A DNA stretch of 44,977 nt, from the IMG/VR virus record IMGVR_UViG_3300048929_000312, positions 1 through 44,977 of that record; one strand, written 5' to 3'. A program made the position numbers and the translations under genes. Position 1 is the stretch's first letter. Every line of letters begins with the position of its first letter. Shown in pieces: positions 1-6,764 of this stretch. The DNA comes from a virus. The notes under the pieces are model-generated. The model did not search any database, was not told where the DNA came from, and was given only the letters and a program-made list of their open reading frames with translations.

Positions 1-48
1 GCGTTCGGGACGCAGGGGTCGCAGGTTCGAATCCTGCCGCTCCGACCA
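1..48 (+). tRNA. 3' part of tRNA-Pro(CGG); probable attachment-site core
   Basis: The first 48 bases fold as the 3' half of a tRNA. They give the end of an anticodon stem, a TTCGGGA loop (anticodon CGG, proline), a 5-nt variable loop, a T-arm with GCAGG/CCTGC around TTCGAAT, the acceptor strand CGCTCCG, discriminator A and an encoded CCA at 46-48. The 5' half lies outside the window. Phage genes begin directly after it, and integrases often use tRNA 3' ends, so this is probably attL/attR. That is inference, because the matching repeat is not in the window. Confidence 0.85.
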
Positions 49-96
49 GCACTTAGCAGATTTCCCGATTGCTACCGCCAACAATCCCGCCAATGA

Positions 97-390
97 TTAA
101 AACGGTCCCGCCGGATCCGCTTCAGTGGCGCCGCGCGACGCACCAGGATAGCCGGCCCAATGAATGCCCGGCACCTCATCTTCCCAAGTGAAGCTGAAGC
201 CTTCTTTTTCAAAGAACTGATGGAGCCTACCGAGAAGATCGAGCGTAACGCTCGGGAGACCGAACCCTTGTTCAGCTCGACGTATTGAGCTTTCGCTAAC
301 TTGCGATTCGCGTGCAAGTCGAGCGATCGTGTAGCCCATCATGGCCCGCGCTGCTCTAACTTGGCAGCTCGTCAGCCTCAAGACGGCCAT
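97..390 (-). CDS. XRE-family (lambda repressor-like) HTH regulator
   Basis: A 97-aa DNA-binding protein. A Cro/C1-type helix-turn-helix covers residues about 6-60, with the pattern LTSCQVRAARAMMG..IARLARES.VS.SSIRRAEQG, the short single-domain form common in alphaproteobacterial genomes. A hydrophobic GFSFTWEDEVPGIHW segment follows. The start is placed at 390 rather than 441 because GGGGGAA sits about 7 nt upstream. It lies beside the tRNA/att end and is transcribed divergently from the 600-773 gene, so a role in lysogeny control is plausible but not shown. It is one of three HTH candidates for binding the dispersed operator described below. Confidence 0.75.
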   Translation of the reverse strand: MAVLRLTSCQVRAARAMMGYTIARLARESQVSESSIRRAEQGFGLPSVTLDLLGRLHQFFEKEGFSFTWEDEVPGIHWAGYPGASRGATEADPAGPF

Positions 391-518
391 TTTCAAATTC
401 CCCCGATTAACCCAAGTATTTGTGTCCCTTGAAATATCCATATCAGTTTCCCCCGCAATTAGATTAGGTGCAAATCAGGTGCCGTATTTCTACTGCTGTG
501 AACTCTTTGCGTTCTTGC

Positions 519-547
519 TTGACCGCTTTCCGTTCAAACAATATGGT
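519..547 (+). promoter_or_regulatory. sigma70-like promoter for the 600-773 gene
   Basis: TTGACC at 519-524 and TATGGT at 542-547 are 17 nt apart. Transcription would start near 554, about 45 nt before the GTG at 600. It lies in the divergent region shared with the XRE regulator. Confidence 0.5.
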
Positions 548-599
548 TAAATTGCGAGTGGCAATCGGGCCACCTCTCAACCAGTGCGGGGATGGGGCA

Positions 600-773
600 G
601 TGCGTGAAAGGTCAAAAAAGCAAAAAGACGACGGGTTGAATGCTCGGATGGTCATGGCCATGGCGGATGAAATGGCCGCGTCCAAACGTAACGTAGAAAG
701 GGCTTGCATAATATTCCAAGCCCTTGCGAAGTCCATCGGGGTCAACGTAGCACACGTATTTACAGCGGAATAA
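600..773 (+). CDS. small hypothetical protein, 57 aa
   Basis: Not recognised. It is a basic then helical protein with no membrane segment; its N-terminus is RSKKQKDD-like and its C-terminal helix is ACIIFQALAKSIGV. I chose the GTG at 600 because a GGGGAT ribosome-binding sequence precedes it and the promoter at 519-547 would make the upstream ATG (543) lie within the -10 element. The ORF is open further upstream. A terminator-like hairpin follows 21 bases after the stop. It is transcribed divergently from the XRE regulator. Confidence 0.5.
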   Translation: MRERSKKQKDDGLNARMVMAMADEMAASKRNVERACIIFQALAKSIGVNVAHVFTAE

Positions 774-793
774 GCGGTTCAAACGGCAATCTG

Positions 794-819
794 AAAGGGC
801 AGCGCGAATGCTGCCTTTT
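794..819 (+). terminator. Rho-independent terminator
   Basis: GGCAGC (798-803) pairs with GCTGCC (810-815) around a 6-nt loop. A-T pairs extend the stem and a TTTT run ends it. It lies directly after the 600-773 gene. Confidence 0.6.
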
Positions 820-891
820 CACGTTGCGTTCTCCCCGCAAATCAGTTCAATGAATCGACTCCTTGAAACCTTCATCCAAGGAGTTTCCCCG

Positions 892-1047
892 ATGCCCAAG
901 AATGATGTCGATACCCGCGCGCTGATGGTCCTGGAGCGGGAGTCCGCTCGCATGCACGATGCCGCCGAACGCGTGCGCCTGGTAGTGCGCGCGATGGCGC
1001 TACGCCGGGGAATCAGGCCCGAGCCCCACGCGGCAGCGGAAGATTGA
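892..1047 (+). CDS. small hypothetical protein, 51 aa
   Basis: Not recognised. Start MPKNDVDTRAL is preceded by AAGGAG at a good spacing, so the longer ORF from 808 is not used. It is predicted to be one amphipathic helical region (VLERESARMHDAAERVRLVVRAMALRRG) with a charged tail. It is convergent with the leftward diphosphohydrolase-like gene and overlaps its 3' end by 35 bases, so one tail may be cut back by the other. It could be a small regulator beside the lysogeny module. Confidence 0.55.
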   Translation: MPKNDVDTRALMVLERESARMHDAAERVRLVVRAMALRRGIRPEPHAAAED

Positions 1048-1360
1048 ACTCTTGCTCTAACTCTTCCTGCAACAACGCGAGCGCTCGCCAAGCCAAGGCG
1101 GCGCTCTCTCGCATATCGCCATCGAAGCCGCCGCGGCCTACAAGATGGCGGATGATGCAATCGGCGTGATCCATGGACTTGCCGCGTGCGTGGTGCATCG
1201 GCTCGCCGGGGTTGTGCTTCTCGTTGCCCATATGTGAGACGCGCGCCACTTCGGCCAAGGCGTCCGGAAAGTAGTCGAGCAGCCCCATTGCCATTGGATA
1301 GGTTTTGCGAGTGGCGCTATCGGCGTCAATGACGCGCTTGCGAGTTGGATTGGTCGTCAC
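1013..1360 (-). CDS. dATP/dGTP diphosphohydrolase-like protein (DUF5664 family)
   Basis: A 115-aa protein resembling the N-terminal dATP/dGTP diphosphohydrolase (DUF5664, MazG-like) family of phages. Characteristic patches are YPMAMGLLDYFPDALAEVARVSHMGNEKHNPGEP and a following HHARGKSMDHADCIIRHL helix holding conserved His and Asp (quoted in parts; central residues about 22-72). Relatives hydrolyse purine dNTPs and can shift the nucleotide pool during infection. It is the last gene of the lysis operon and its start overlaps the phosphoesterase stop (ATGA), so it is translationally coupled. No PurZ- or DatZ-like genes, which would suggest 2-aminoadenine DNA, are seen here. Substrate is inferred from the family only. 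Confidence 0.7.
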   Translation of the reverse strand: MTTNPTRKRVIDADSATRKTYPMAMGLLDYFPDALAEVARVSHMGNEKHNPGEPMHHARGKSMDHADCIIRHLVGRGGFDGDMRESAALAWRALALLQEELEQEFNLPLPRGARA

Positions 1361-2646
1361 CCCGTCGCTCCATATACTGGCAGAATCATATTGTGCGAGC
1401 CGCTGTAAATCGTGCCTTCGTCAGGAGAGCCCATCCCGATTTTGTGCCACCGCAGCATGCCGTAGCGCTCGTGGAACACGACCATGTTCTGCTGTGCTGG
1501 CTCTGGATCCGCGCGCAGTGACTTGGCGAATTCGCCATATCCGACACCCGAGCCGTTGGCGAAGCCGAACGGTGTTACGCCTGTCGTATGGAAGTGGCCG
1601 GAGAACACCCACCGCACCGGTCGGCGCTGGCGATACTCGGTATCGACGATCTTGCGATGCCCTTTGATGATCGTGGCCATGGGGCCGATAAAGCCCGTTC
1701 CGCCGCCCGATCCCATCCGATCACCGTGCGTAAGCAACACTGGCCAGCCTGCCACGTCGAAATAGGCGTCAAAGCCTTCGGGCTGGAAGTGGCGAATGGT
1801 CGGGATATGACGCAGTGCCGCCTCGACAAAGTCGGCGACCAGGGTGTCGTATGACTGAAGCGTCACGAGCTTTGTGCGCGGCTTACCCGGCGTCGATCGA
1901 CCGTGATTACCGACAACCGAAATGACCCAGATTTCCACGGGTTTTTTGAAGCGGGCGCGCAGCGCTTCGTGGAGTCGCAAAATGCCGCCCGAGATGTATT
2001 CGGCGGCCCATTTCACTTGCTCGAATGCCGTCCCGCCGTCCGTTTCGGCGTGTTCCGGGTGCAGACCGGCACCAGAAATCAAATCGCCACCGAGCAGAAC
2101 ATTGACGCGTTCAGGAGCGCCGTCGCTCGCCGGCCACGCGGACGTCGTAAGAACGCTTGCGCTCTCGAACAGGCGTCCAATGCGCTTTTGAGCGATTTCC
2201 TTGTTGTAGCTGTTGACGCCCGAGACTTCGGTTTTCTTGACCGTCTCGCCGACGTGTAAATCTGAGAGGTGCAGCACTACGGACTGGCGCCCGTGACCTT
2301 TTCCGGTCACGGTGCGAATGAAGCGGGGTTGAAGCTTGGCCGGTTCGCGTGGGAGTCCCAAAATACCTTCGCGATGATTCTCCGCATCGACGGCGCGGCG
2401 TTCGGCTTCTTTCAGCGCCAGGCGCAGCCGGTGATTTTCGTCTTGCGCCGCCCGCAGCTTGATCGGATCGGAATTGTCGACCCGGCGCGGCGTCTTGGCG
2501 CGCTTCTCGCCTTCTCGTATGAGATTGTTGAAAGCCCCTCGAGATTTCCCCATCGCCTCCGCAGCGCGTGTGGCGTTGCCTTTGTGCTCAAGGAGAACGG
2601 CTTGCGCGGCGGCGATTTGCGCGTCTGTAGCGGGAGGCGTTCCCAT
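1357..2646 (-). CDS. HTH-metallophosphoesterase fusion (calcineurin-like)
   Basis: A 429-aa protein. Residues 9-45 form a helix-turn-helix-like segment (NATRAAEAMGKSRGAFNNLI), followed by a charged coiled linker (about 60-95) and a calcineurin-like phosphoesterase domain. Metal and catalytic motifs are present in order: SDLHVG (D129, H131), GGDLIS (187-188), VVGNHGR (246-250), LTHGDR (H307) and SGHFHTT (H351, H353). GNHGR replaces the commoner GNHD/E. These enzymes cleave phosphodiesters or phosphomonoesters; the HTH suggests a nucleic-acid target, which is inference. It shares one base with the upstream stop (TGATG) and overlaps the next start. Confidence 0.85.
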   Translation of the reverse strand: MGTPPATDAQIAAAQAVLLEHKGNATRAAEAMGKSRGAFNNLIREGEKRAKTPRRVDNSDPIKLRAAQDENHRLRLALKEAERRAVDAENHREGILGLPREPAKLQPRFIRTVTGKGHGRQSVVLHLSDLHVGETVKKTEVSGVNSYNKEIAQKRIGRLFESASVLTTSAWPASDGAPERVNVLLGGDLISGAGLHPEHAETDGGTAFEQVKWAAEYISGGILRLHEALRARFKKPVEIWVISVVGNHGRSTPGKPRTKLVTLQSYDTLVADFVEAALRHIPTIRHFQPEGFDAYFDVAGWPVLLTHGDRMGSGGGTGFIGPMATIIKGHRKIVDTEYRQRRPVRWVFSGHFHTTGVTPFGFANGSGVGYGEFAKSLRADPEPAQQNMVVFHERYGMLRWHKIGMGSPDEGTIYSGSHNMILPVYGATG

Positions 2647-2993
2647 CAGTGGTTCGCCGTCGAGGCCAAGCTGCGGTCTATGCGCTGGCTCAGTTGTTGA
2701 ATGGCCTCGATCACGCGCGACTCCAACTTGTCCAGCGTCTCCTTGGAAACGTACTCTTTGGCAACCGCGACGCGATGCTCGACGTGCTCGGCTTTGAGAC
2801 GATCGATTTCCAAGTGAAGCGCTGCGGTTTGAATGTTTGCGTTGCCGGCGGCTGTTTCGGCCGCTTTCGCCTTCGCATCAGCTTCAGTGATGCGATCTGA
2901 CAGATGCATCCAGAACTTGACTACCGCGAAGCCTGAAACACATATGCCCAATAATCCGCCGACGGTCGCAATGAGGGTGGAGGTGTCCATCAC
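2646..2993 (-). CDS. membrane-anchored coiled-coil protein
   Basis: A 115-aa protein. It has an N-terminal membrane helix (residues 6-27, LIATVGGLLGICVSGFAVVKFW) followed by a long charged coiled coil (about 30-110, with LEIDRLKAEHVEHRV and LDKLESRVIEAIQQL). The architecture resembles small phage membrane proteins placed in lysis cassettes, but no named family is certain. Its start overlaps the lipoprotein gene end and its stop shares one base with the phosphoesterase start. It may be a third spanin-like or holin-modulating part, which is inference from position and topology. Confidence 0.7.
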   Translation of the reverse strand: MMDTSTLIATVGGLLGICVSGFAVVKFWMHLSDRITEADAKAKAAETAAGNANIQTAALHLEIDRLKAEHVEHRVAVAKEYVSKETLDKLESRVIEAIQQLSQRIDRSLASTANH

Positions 2994-3490
2994 CGCACCG
3001 GACTCAGCAATTCGTCGATCGCGCTACGGGGCGCGGGCGCGTCGGGTTCGGCTGGGAGTACCGTCAACGTCGGCGATGCTTCTGTGGGAGCGGCCGGCGG
3101 CGCGGACTTTCTCCAATGCAGCATGCGAACCCACAGCGGATTTTTCTTCGGCTTGACTGTGGCTACCTTTGGCTTGGCGGCGCGTGGCGGCGTATCCAAT
3201 TCGGCCGGGCGAGCGGCGGGGCGTTGCCATTTGCATGCACCGACGCCACCTTCCACGGTGCTGTCGATCCAATCCTGGTCATAGGGGCGGGCACCCTTGA
3301 CGGCATAGCGCGGCGCTTCGAACACCTTGCATTCGCCAGTGGCGACCGAGCCCGGTCCCGGTGCGGTGGCGCAACCGCCGAGCAAAAGCGGCGCTGGAAT
3401 CAATAATAGCCAAAGCAGCGAAGGGTGTGACCGATGCGTGGGAGCGGTTGCGACGCGCCGCTGACGGATTGGAAAAGGAATGACGGTCAC
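2990..3490 (-). CDS. lipoprotein of the lysis cassette (possible o-spanin)
   Basis: A 166-aa protein with a type II signal: a basic N-terminus, a hydrophobic SLLWLLLIPAPLLL stretch and the lipobox LGGC about 40 residues in. The rest is Pro/Ala/Lys-rich. I chose the GTG at 3490 because it overlaps the stop of the Rz-like gene (GTGA), the junction type used throughout this operon; the ATG at 3547 lies deep within that gene. An outer-membrane lipoprotein encoded just after an Rz-like protein fits an outer spanin subunit, but it is longer than usual (Rz1 is typically under 100 aa) and has two Cys further on. Confidence 0.65.
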   Translation of the reverse strand: MTVIPFPIRQRRVATAPTHRSHPSLLWLLLIPAPLLLGGCATAPGPGSVATGECKVFEAPRYAVKGARPYDQDWIDSTVEGGVGACKWQRPAARPAELDTPPRAAKPKVATVKPKKNPLWVRMLHWRKSAPPAAPTEASPTLTVLPAEPDAPAPRSAIDELLSPVR

Positions 3491-3840
3491 TTGCAGTCTC
3501 CCGTGGTCTGGTCCCATTCGCCATCGCGCGCTTTGCAGTCTTTCCAAGCGGCGCGCTTCTCCACGGCTTGTTTCAGCGCGTGCTCGTTCTCGGCGGCAAT
3601 TTCAGCGATGGCCGCGTTGTAGCCTCTGTCGTACTGACCGTCGCGGCCGTACCAGAAGCTTCCGAGACTGCACGCGACGAGCGCCGCAACGACGAGGCAC
3701 GTTTTGCAGGCGAGTACCGCCGCAGTGACCTTTTCCAGGATCGGCGTCGCGACGGCTGGAAAGAAGATGAAGGCTGCGATTGCGCCGCCGACGCCAAGGA
3801 CGCTGACGATAGAGAGGACCCACGTAGCAATTACGAACAT
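3487..3840 (-). CDS. Rz-like inner-membrane lysis protein
   Basis: A 117-aa protein. Two hydrophobic stretches (FVIATWVLSIVSVLGVGG.. and CLVVAALVACSLGSFWYG) precede a short periplasmic helix YNAAIAEIAAENEHALKQAVEK and a Cys-containing tail (WKDCKARDGEWDQTTGDC). Membrane helix plus short coiled coil is the Rz pattern; two membrane segments are more than classical Rz has. Start MFVIATW at 3840 is chosen over 3900 because it lies 2 bases after the stop of the 25-aa gene. It probably works with the downstream lipoprotein to fuse inner and outer membranes at lysis (inference). Confidence 0.65.
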   Translation of the reverse strand: MFVIATWVLSIVSVLGVGGAIAAFIFFPAVATPILEKVTAAVLACKTCLVVAALVACSLGSFWYGRDGQYDRGYNAAIAEIAAENEHALKQAVEKRAAWKDCKARDGEWDQTTGDCK

Positions 3841-3841
3841 G

Positions 3842-3919
3842 TCAGAAGTCCCAAAACAGAGAGATGAAACCGGCAGCGAGCACGGCAGCGGCGAGTGCAT
3901 AGAGGGGCCAAGGGTTCAT
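3842..3919 (-). CDS. 25-aa membrane micropeptide in the lysis operon
   Basis: A tiny gene encoding MNPWPLYALAAAVLAAGFIS plus LFWDF. It is essentially one membrane helix flanked by Trp/Tyr interface residues. Its ATG overlaps the endolysin stop (ATGA) and its TGA ends 1 base before the Rz-like start, so it exactly fills the space between two real genes. This packing and the hydrophobic, non-random composition are the evidence for coding. It may be a pinholin or holin partner. No family is recognised. Confidence 0.6.
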   Translation of the reverse strand: MNPWPLYALAAAVLAAGFISLFWDF

Positions 3920-4749
3920 ATACCGGCCTGCGCATGTTGGCGGCGCCAGTACCAAGCGCACGCAGCGATACCGACGATGGCAATTGCCAGCCAGAACATC
4001 GGATTGGTCGCAACAGCGCCGAGTATGTCGAACACGCCTAAATCCTTGACGCCCTGCTTCATTGAGTTGGCTTGGTCGACGGCGTCTTTGATCTTACTGG
4101 CGGCCTCTGCCGCGCCAGCCACGCCAATGGCAATCTGGCCATTGCCGATCTTGGAGGTCGTCATCGGCTTGACGCTGCCTTCTGCTACGTCCACGCCTTG
4201 CGGCATAGGGTCGAGCGCATCGGGAGCAGCACGCTTCTCGGCGTGATATTGGGTCTGCACTGCGGTGTGGTTGCCTTCAGCGAAAAGCCGCGCTTCGGCC
4301 GCGCGACGGCGCGTCAGGCCTGCGAGAACGCGACCGCCGCCGCGATTCCATTTGGCGAATTCGCCGACCGCGCCTTCGAAGTCCTTCGCGTTGACCTTGC
4401 GCAGCAGACTCGACTTGGCCAGATTGCCTTCGCCGCAGTTATAGGTGAACGAGACCAGCGCATCGAATTCGTGCTGCGTCAGCTCGACTTTGACGCGGCG
4501 TCTGACGGCATCTTCGAACCGGCGCATATCGGCGCGAAACTCCGCGTCGCATTCGCCCTTTGTCCAAATGTCTTTAGGACCGAACTTGCGCCCATTGTCG
4601 TTTGTGTGGCCCCAGCCGATCGTCAGAACTCCAGCCGGGCATACGTAGGGGCGATATTGCGAGCGGGCGGCGTCAATGGGGTGCAAGCAGCCCTCGAACG
4701 ACCGCACGAGCGCGCCGCCTTCCGGACTGAGGCGCAGACCGTCGTTCAT
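3916..4749 (-). CDS. GH24 (T4-lysozyme-type) endolysin with C-terminal membrane tail
   Basis: A 277-aa endolysin that cleaves the MurNAc-GlcNAc bond of peptidoglycan. The GH24 domain spans about residues 5-165. The catalytic Glu lies in RSFEGC (E19), and VLTIGWGHT (41-49) carries the conserved Thr; a helical lobe includes LTQHEFDALVSFTYNCG. After a linker, residues about 200-277 hold two weakly hydrophobic stretches and a strong membrane helix (MFWLAIAIVGIAACAWYW) with a basic end. There is no N-terminal signal or SAR segment. The start at 4749 overlaps the stop of the 32-aa gene (ATGA); the longer reading to 5001 would run through the promoter element and the fibre gene. Confidence 0.88.
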   Translation of the reverse strand: MNDGLRLSPEGGALVRSFEGCLHPIDAARSQYRPYVCPAGVLTIGWGHTNDNGRKFGPKDIWTKGECDAEFRADMRRFEDAVRRRVKVELTQHEFDALVSFTYNCGEGNLAKSSLLRKVNAKDFEGAVGEFAKWNRGGGRVLAGLTRRRAAEARLFAEGNHTAVQTQYHAEKRAAPDALDPMPQGVDVAEGSVKPMTTSKIGNGQIAIGVAGAAEAASKIKDAVDQANSMKQGVKDLGVFDILGAVATNPMFWLAIAIVGIAACAWYWRRQHAQAGI

Positions 4750-4844
4750 TGCAGCAGCCCAAACAGCACGACGAGGCACGTAGCGGTCAGGATCCCCAGC
4801 CGCGGGTGGTCCTCTAGCCAGGATGCTACTACGTATAGGGCCAT
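4746..4844 (-). CDS. 32-aa membrane micropeptide heading the lysis operon (holin candidate)
   Basis: Encodes MALYVVASWLEDHPRLGILT followed by ATCLVVLFGLLQ: a short amphipathic head and one membrane helix. AAAGGTG lies 8 nt before the ATG, and the TGA overlaps the endolysin ATG (ATGA). It is the first gene after the promoter element at 4859-4881. First position, membrane helix and coupling to endolysin are what a minimal holin would show; at 32 aa it is shorter than known pinholins. Coding status is inferred from signals and packing, not homology. Confidence 0.65.
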   Translation of the reverse strand: MALYVVASWLEDHPRLGILTATCLVVLFGLLQ

Positions 4845-4858
4845 AAGACGCACCTTTA

Positions 4859-4881
4859 CACGTTAAATACGAAATGTCAAC
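4859..4881 (-). promoter_or_regulatory. dispersed promoter/operator element, lysis operon copy
   Basis: Reading leftward: TTGACA TT TCGT ATT TAACG TG, a full match to the consensus TTGACAnnTCGTnnnTAACG. TTGACA (4880-4875) lies 31 nt before the 32-aa gene, so transcription would begin almost at its ATG if this hexamer is the -35 box. Confidence 0.75.
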
Positions 4882-4888
4882 ATTAAGG

Positions 4889-5809
4889 CTAGTTTGATTC
4901 CATGATGATCCAGTTGGTGCCGTCCGACTGAAGCCTCGCCCATTTACCCGCTGTGCCAGCAAGAATCGCAGTTCCCGCAGCGCCGCCGATCTGGGGCACA
5001 ACGTTCGAAGAGGCGCTGACGACCGTCTGGGCCGCGATCGTTTTGACGGTGAGCCACTGACCAGGGACGCTGGATGCAGCCAAGAGCGTCAAAGTCAGCG
5101 AAGCTGCGCCATTGAAGATCAGCGAACCGTCAAGCGCGGTTTGCGTGTAATTAGCAGTTTTGGTGGTCGGAATCGCAGTAGCGATCGGGCCACCTACGGT
5201 CAGAAGCGTCGCACCGGCAGGGCCGGCACTCGTATAAGGTGTTCCCGGCGAACCTGCTTGACCGCCAATGGAGACGTTTCCACCGTTCGGATTAAGCACC
5301 TGGCCGAAATTACTCGCCAAATTCGAGATAAGCGAAGGCTGGAGCCAAACTGCGCCGCTGGCGTAAACACCGAAACGCATTTCAACGGTACCATTGCCGA
5401 ACGCAAAGCTTTGAGATGCATCGGTAGTGCCGGAGGTCGCAGGAACGCCTGCGCCTACTGATGTTTGAAGATTGGGTGGTACTGTCCCCGTTGTTGAGAG
5501 GCCGCCAGTAAACGCCTGCGCACCTGAAAAGGTGTTGACGCCGTTCAATAGCGGAACATTTGCGCCGCTCGTGCCGATACTAGTAAAAGCGGAAGTTCCG
5601 AGCGTGCCGCCTGTTCCGACGTTTAAAGTACTTCCGTCCGTTCCAGCGAGCGTCAAAGAGTTATTGAATTTAGCTACTTTGCCGACCGCGACCGCACAAA
5701 CCGCCGTCGCCGCAAGTGCTCGCACCCCCGTCGCTCCGTCGATCAGGAAGATATCGCCAGCTTGAACAGCAGTTGCGGCAGGCTCGGCATTGGGACGGAT
5801 CGAGGCCAT
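4889..5809 (-). CDS. fibre-like virion protein
   Basis: A 306-aa Gly/Ser/Thr/Ala-rich protein with beta-repeat composition typical of phage fibres. It has short NVPLLNGVNTFSGAQAFTGG-type and GTVEMRFGVYASG segments, and it ends in a compact beta region (ANYTQTALDGSLIFNGAASL..WLTVKTIAAQTV..WARLQSDGTNWIIMES) common at the C-terminal ends of phage fibre and spike proteins. It lies downstream of the collar gene in the same direction, with an 18-base gap. It is probably a receptor-side or capping component; the receptor is unknown. Confidence 0.65.
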   Translation of the reverse strand: MASIRPNAEPAATAVQAGDIFLIDGATGVRALAATAVCAVAVGKVAKFNNSLTLAGTDGSTLNVGTGGTLGTSAFTSIGTSGANVPLLNGVNTFSGAQAFTGGLSTTGTVPPNLQTSVGAGVPATSGTTDASQSFAFGNGTVEMRFGVYASGAVWLQPSLISNLASNFGQVLNPNGGNVSIGGQAGSPGTPYTSAGPAGATLLTVGGPIATAIPTTKTANYTQTALDGSLIFNGAASLTLTLLAASSVPGQWLTVKTIAAQTVVSASSNVVPQIGGAAGTAILAGTAGKWARLQSDGTNWIIMESN

Positions 5810-5827
5810 TGTAACTCCCTAGAGGGC

Positions 5828-6724
5828 TTACGCCCCTGCAAACAGAAGATAATTCGTAACCAGAACAGGCGGCATGTTGTTGGTAAGAGTTTGCGTCACG
5901 CCGCCATTGAGGCTTTGAACTGTGCCTTGCGGTACGACGTGGCCAGTCATGGAGCCCCCGCTTGCCGCAGGGTATGCTCCACCAGAACTGAATCCGGAAC
6001 CTGAACTACCGCTCAAAAGAGTTGCGTTGAAGCTGTCGACCACGAGTGGGCTTGATATGCCGGAGAACGTCGGTGCGACATTCGGCAAATCAGTCCTCAA
6101 GATTGTATAGGTCTGCGAGCCGCCCGCGCTTCCCAAGGTCGTGCCATCCACACCCGAGCCGGCCGTGGTCAGACGTCCCGAAGCCGTGCCGCCCATCTTG
6201 TCCCACGCAACCGGGATTCGGCCGCGCACATCCATGATGCCGAATGTCGTCGAACCGTCGCCGTTGTTATAGAGCGTACTGCCGGCGGCGATTTCGATCT
6301 GCGCCTGTGCCCAAAGCGCGGCGTATGTGATCCGATTCAACGTTTGGCCAAACGGCATCACTGTGAGCGCAGGCGCTGCAATGCAAGTATACGCAATCAA
6401 TTCGCCAATGAAGCGCGCGCCGATCAAGCCGCCCGCGAGGAATTCCGCAATCTTTACCCCGCCGATTGCAACGCCGATGCCCGACGTGGTCTTATAGAAT
6501 CCGGATGAAAGATCGGTCGAGAACACTGCACCAGGCACATTGACCGTACCGGGAGCGAATTGAATGGCACCCGACATCGCTGCTGTGCCATCCCGGCTCA
6601 GTCGAGCGGTGAGCGCCGCAGCGATATCCTCCAACGGCGGGTTGTGCTGGCTGGCCTGAATCGTCGCACCCGTAACGGCCAGATAGCCCGCCGGGAGGGA
6701 ATAGACGCCATTGGATGAGGGCAT
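5828..6724 (-). CDS. tail-collar domain protein
   Basis: A 298-aa protein. The N-terminal part (1-90) is fibre-like (DIAAALTARLSRDGTAAMSGAIQF). Residues about 105-185 match the phage collar / microcystin-dependent-protein fold: GELIAYTCIAAPALTVMPFGQ, then ALWAQAQIE, then DGSTTFGIMDVRGRIPVAWDKMGG. The remainder is Gly/Ser-rich up to a VTNYLLFAG end, also usual for this family. It probably forms part of the distal fibre or tip. It lies between the ejection-protein genes and the other fibre gene. Confidence 0.8.
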   Translation of the reverse strand: MPSSNGVYSLPAGYLAVTGATIQASQHNPPLEDIAAALTARLSRDGTAAMSGAIQFAPGTVNVPGAVFSTDLSSGFYKTTSGIGVAIGGVKIAEFLAGGLIGARFIGELIAYTCIAAPALTVMPFGQTLNRITYAALWAQAQIEIAAGSTLYNNGDGSTTFGIMDVRGRIPVAWDKMGGTASGRLTTAGSGVDGTTLGSAGGSQTYTILRTDLPNVAPTFSGISSPLVVDSFNATLLSGSSGSGFSSGGAYPAASGGSMTGHVVPQGTVQSLNGGVTQTLTNNMPPVLVTNYLLFAGA

Positions 6725-6764
6725 GCTAGTTGACCTTTACGGGTAGGTACGCTAGTAGTTGCAA

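Noticed and set aside
464-745. Leftward 93-codon ORF overlapping the 600-773 gene
   Set aside because: No ribosome-binding site, and it would run against the promoter at 519 and the terminator at 794, which both fit the rightward gene.
1013-1360. Evidence for a 2-aminoadenine (Z) DNA phage
   Set aside because: The diphosphohydrolase-like family alone is widespread; no PurZ, DatZ or matching polymerase is present in the window.
4072-4866. Long rightward ORF of 264 codons
   Set aside because: It is the antisense of the endolysin gene; composition is Arg/Ala/Val-rich shadow and it lacks family resemblance.
5141-5461. Rightward 106-codon ORF inside the fibre gene
   Set aside because: Arg-rich antisense shadow without start signals.
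4889-6724. Possible diversity-generating retroelement target in the fibre and collar genes
   Set aside because: No reverse transcriptase gene and no template/variable repeat pair were seen anywhere in the window.
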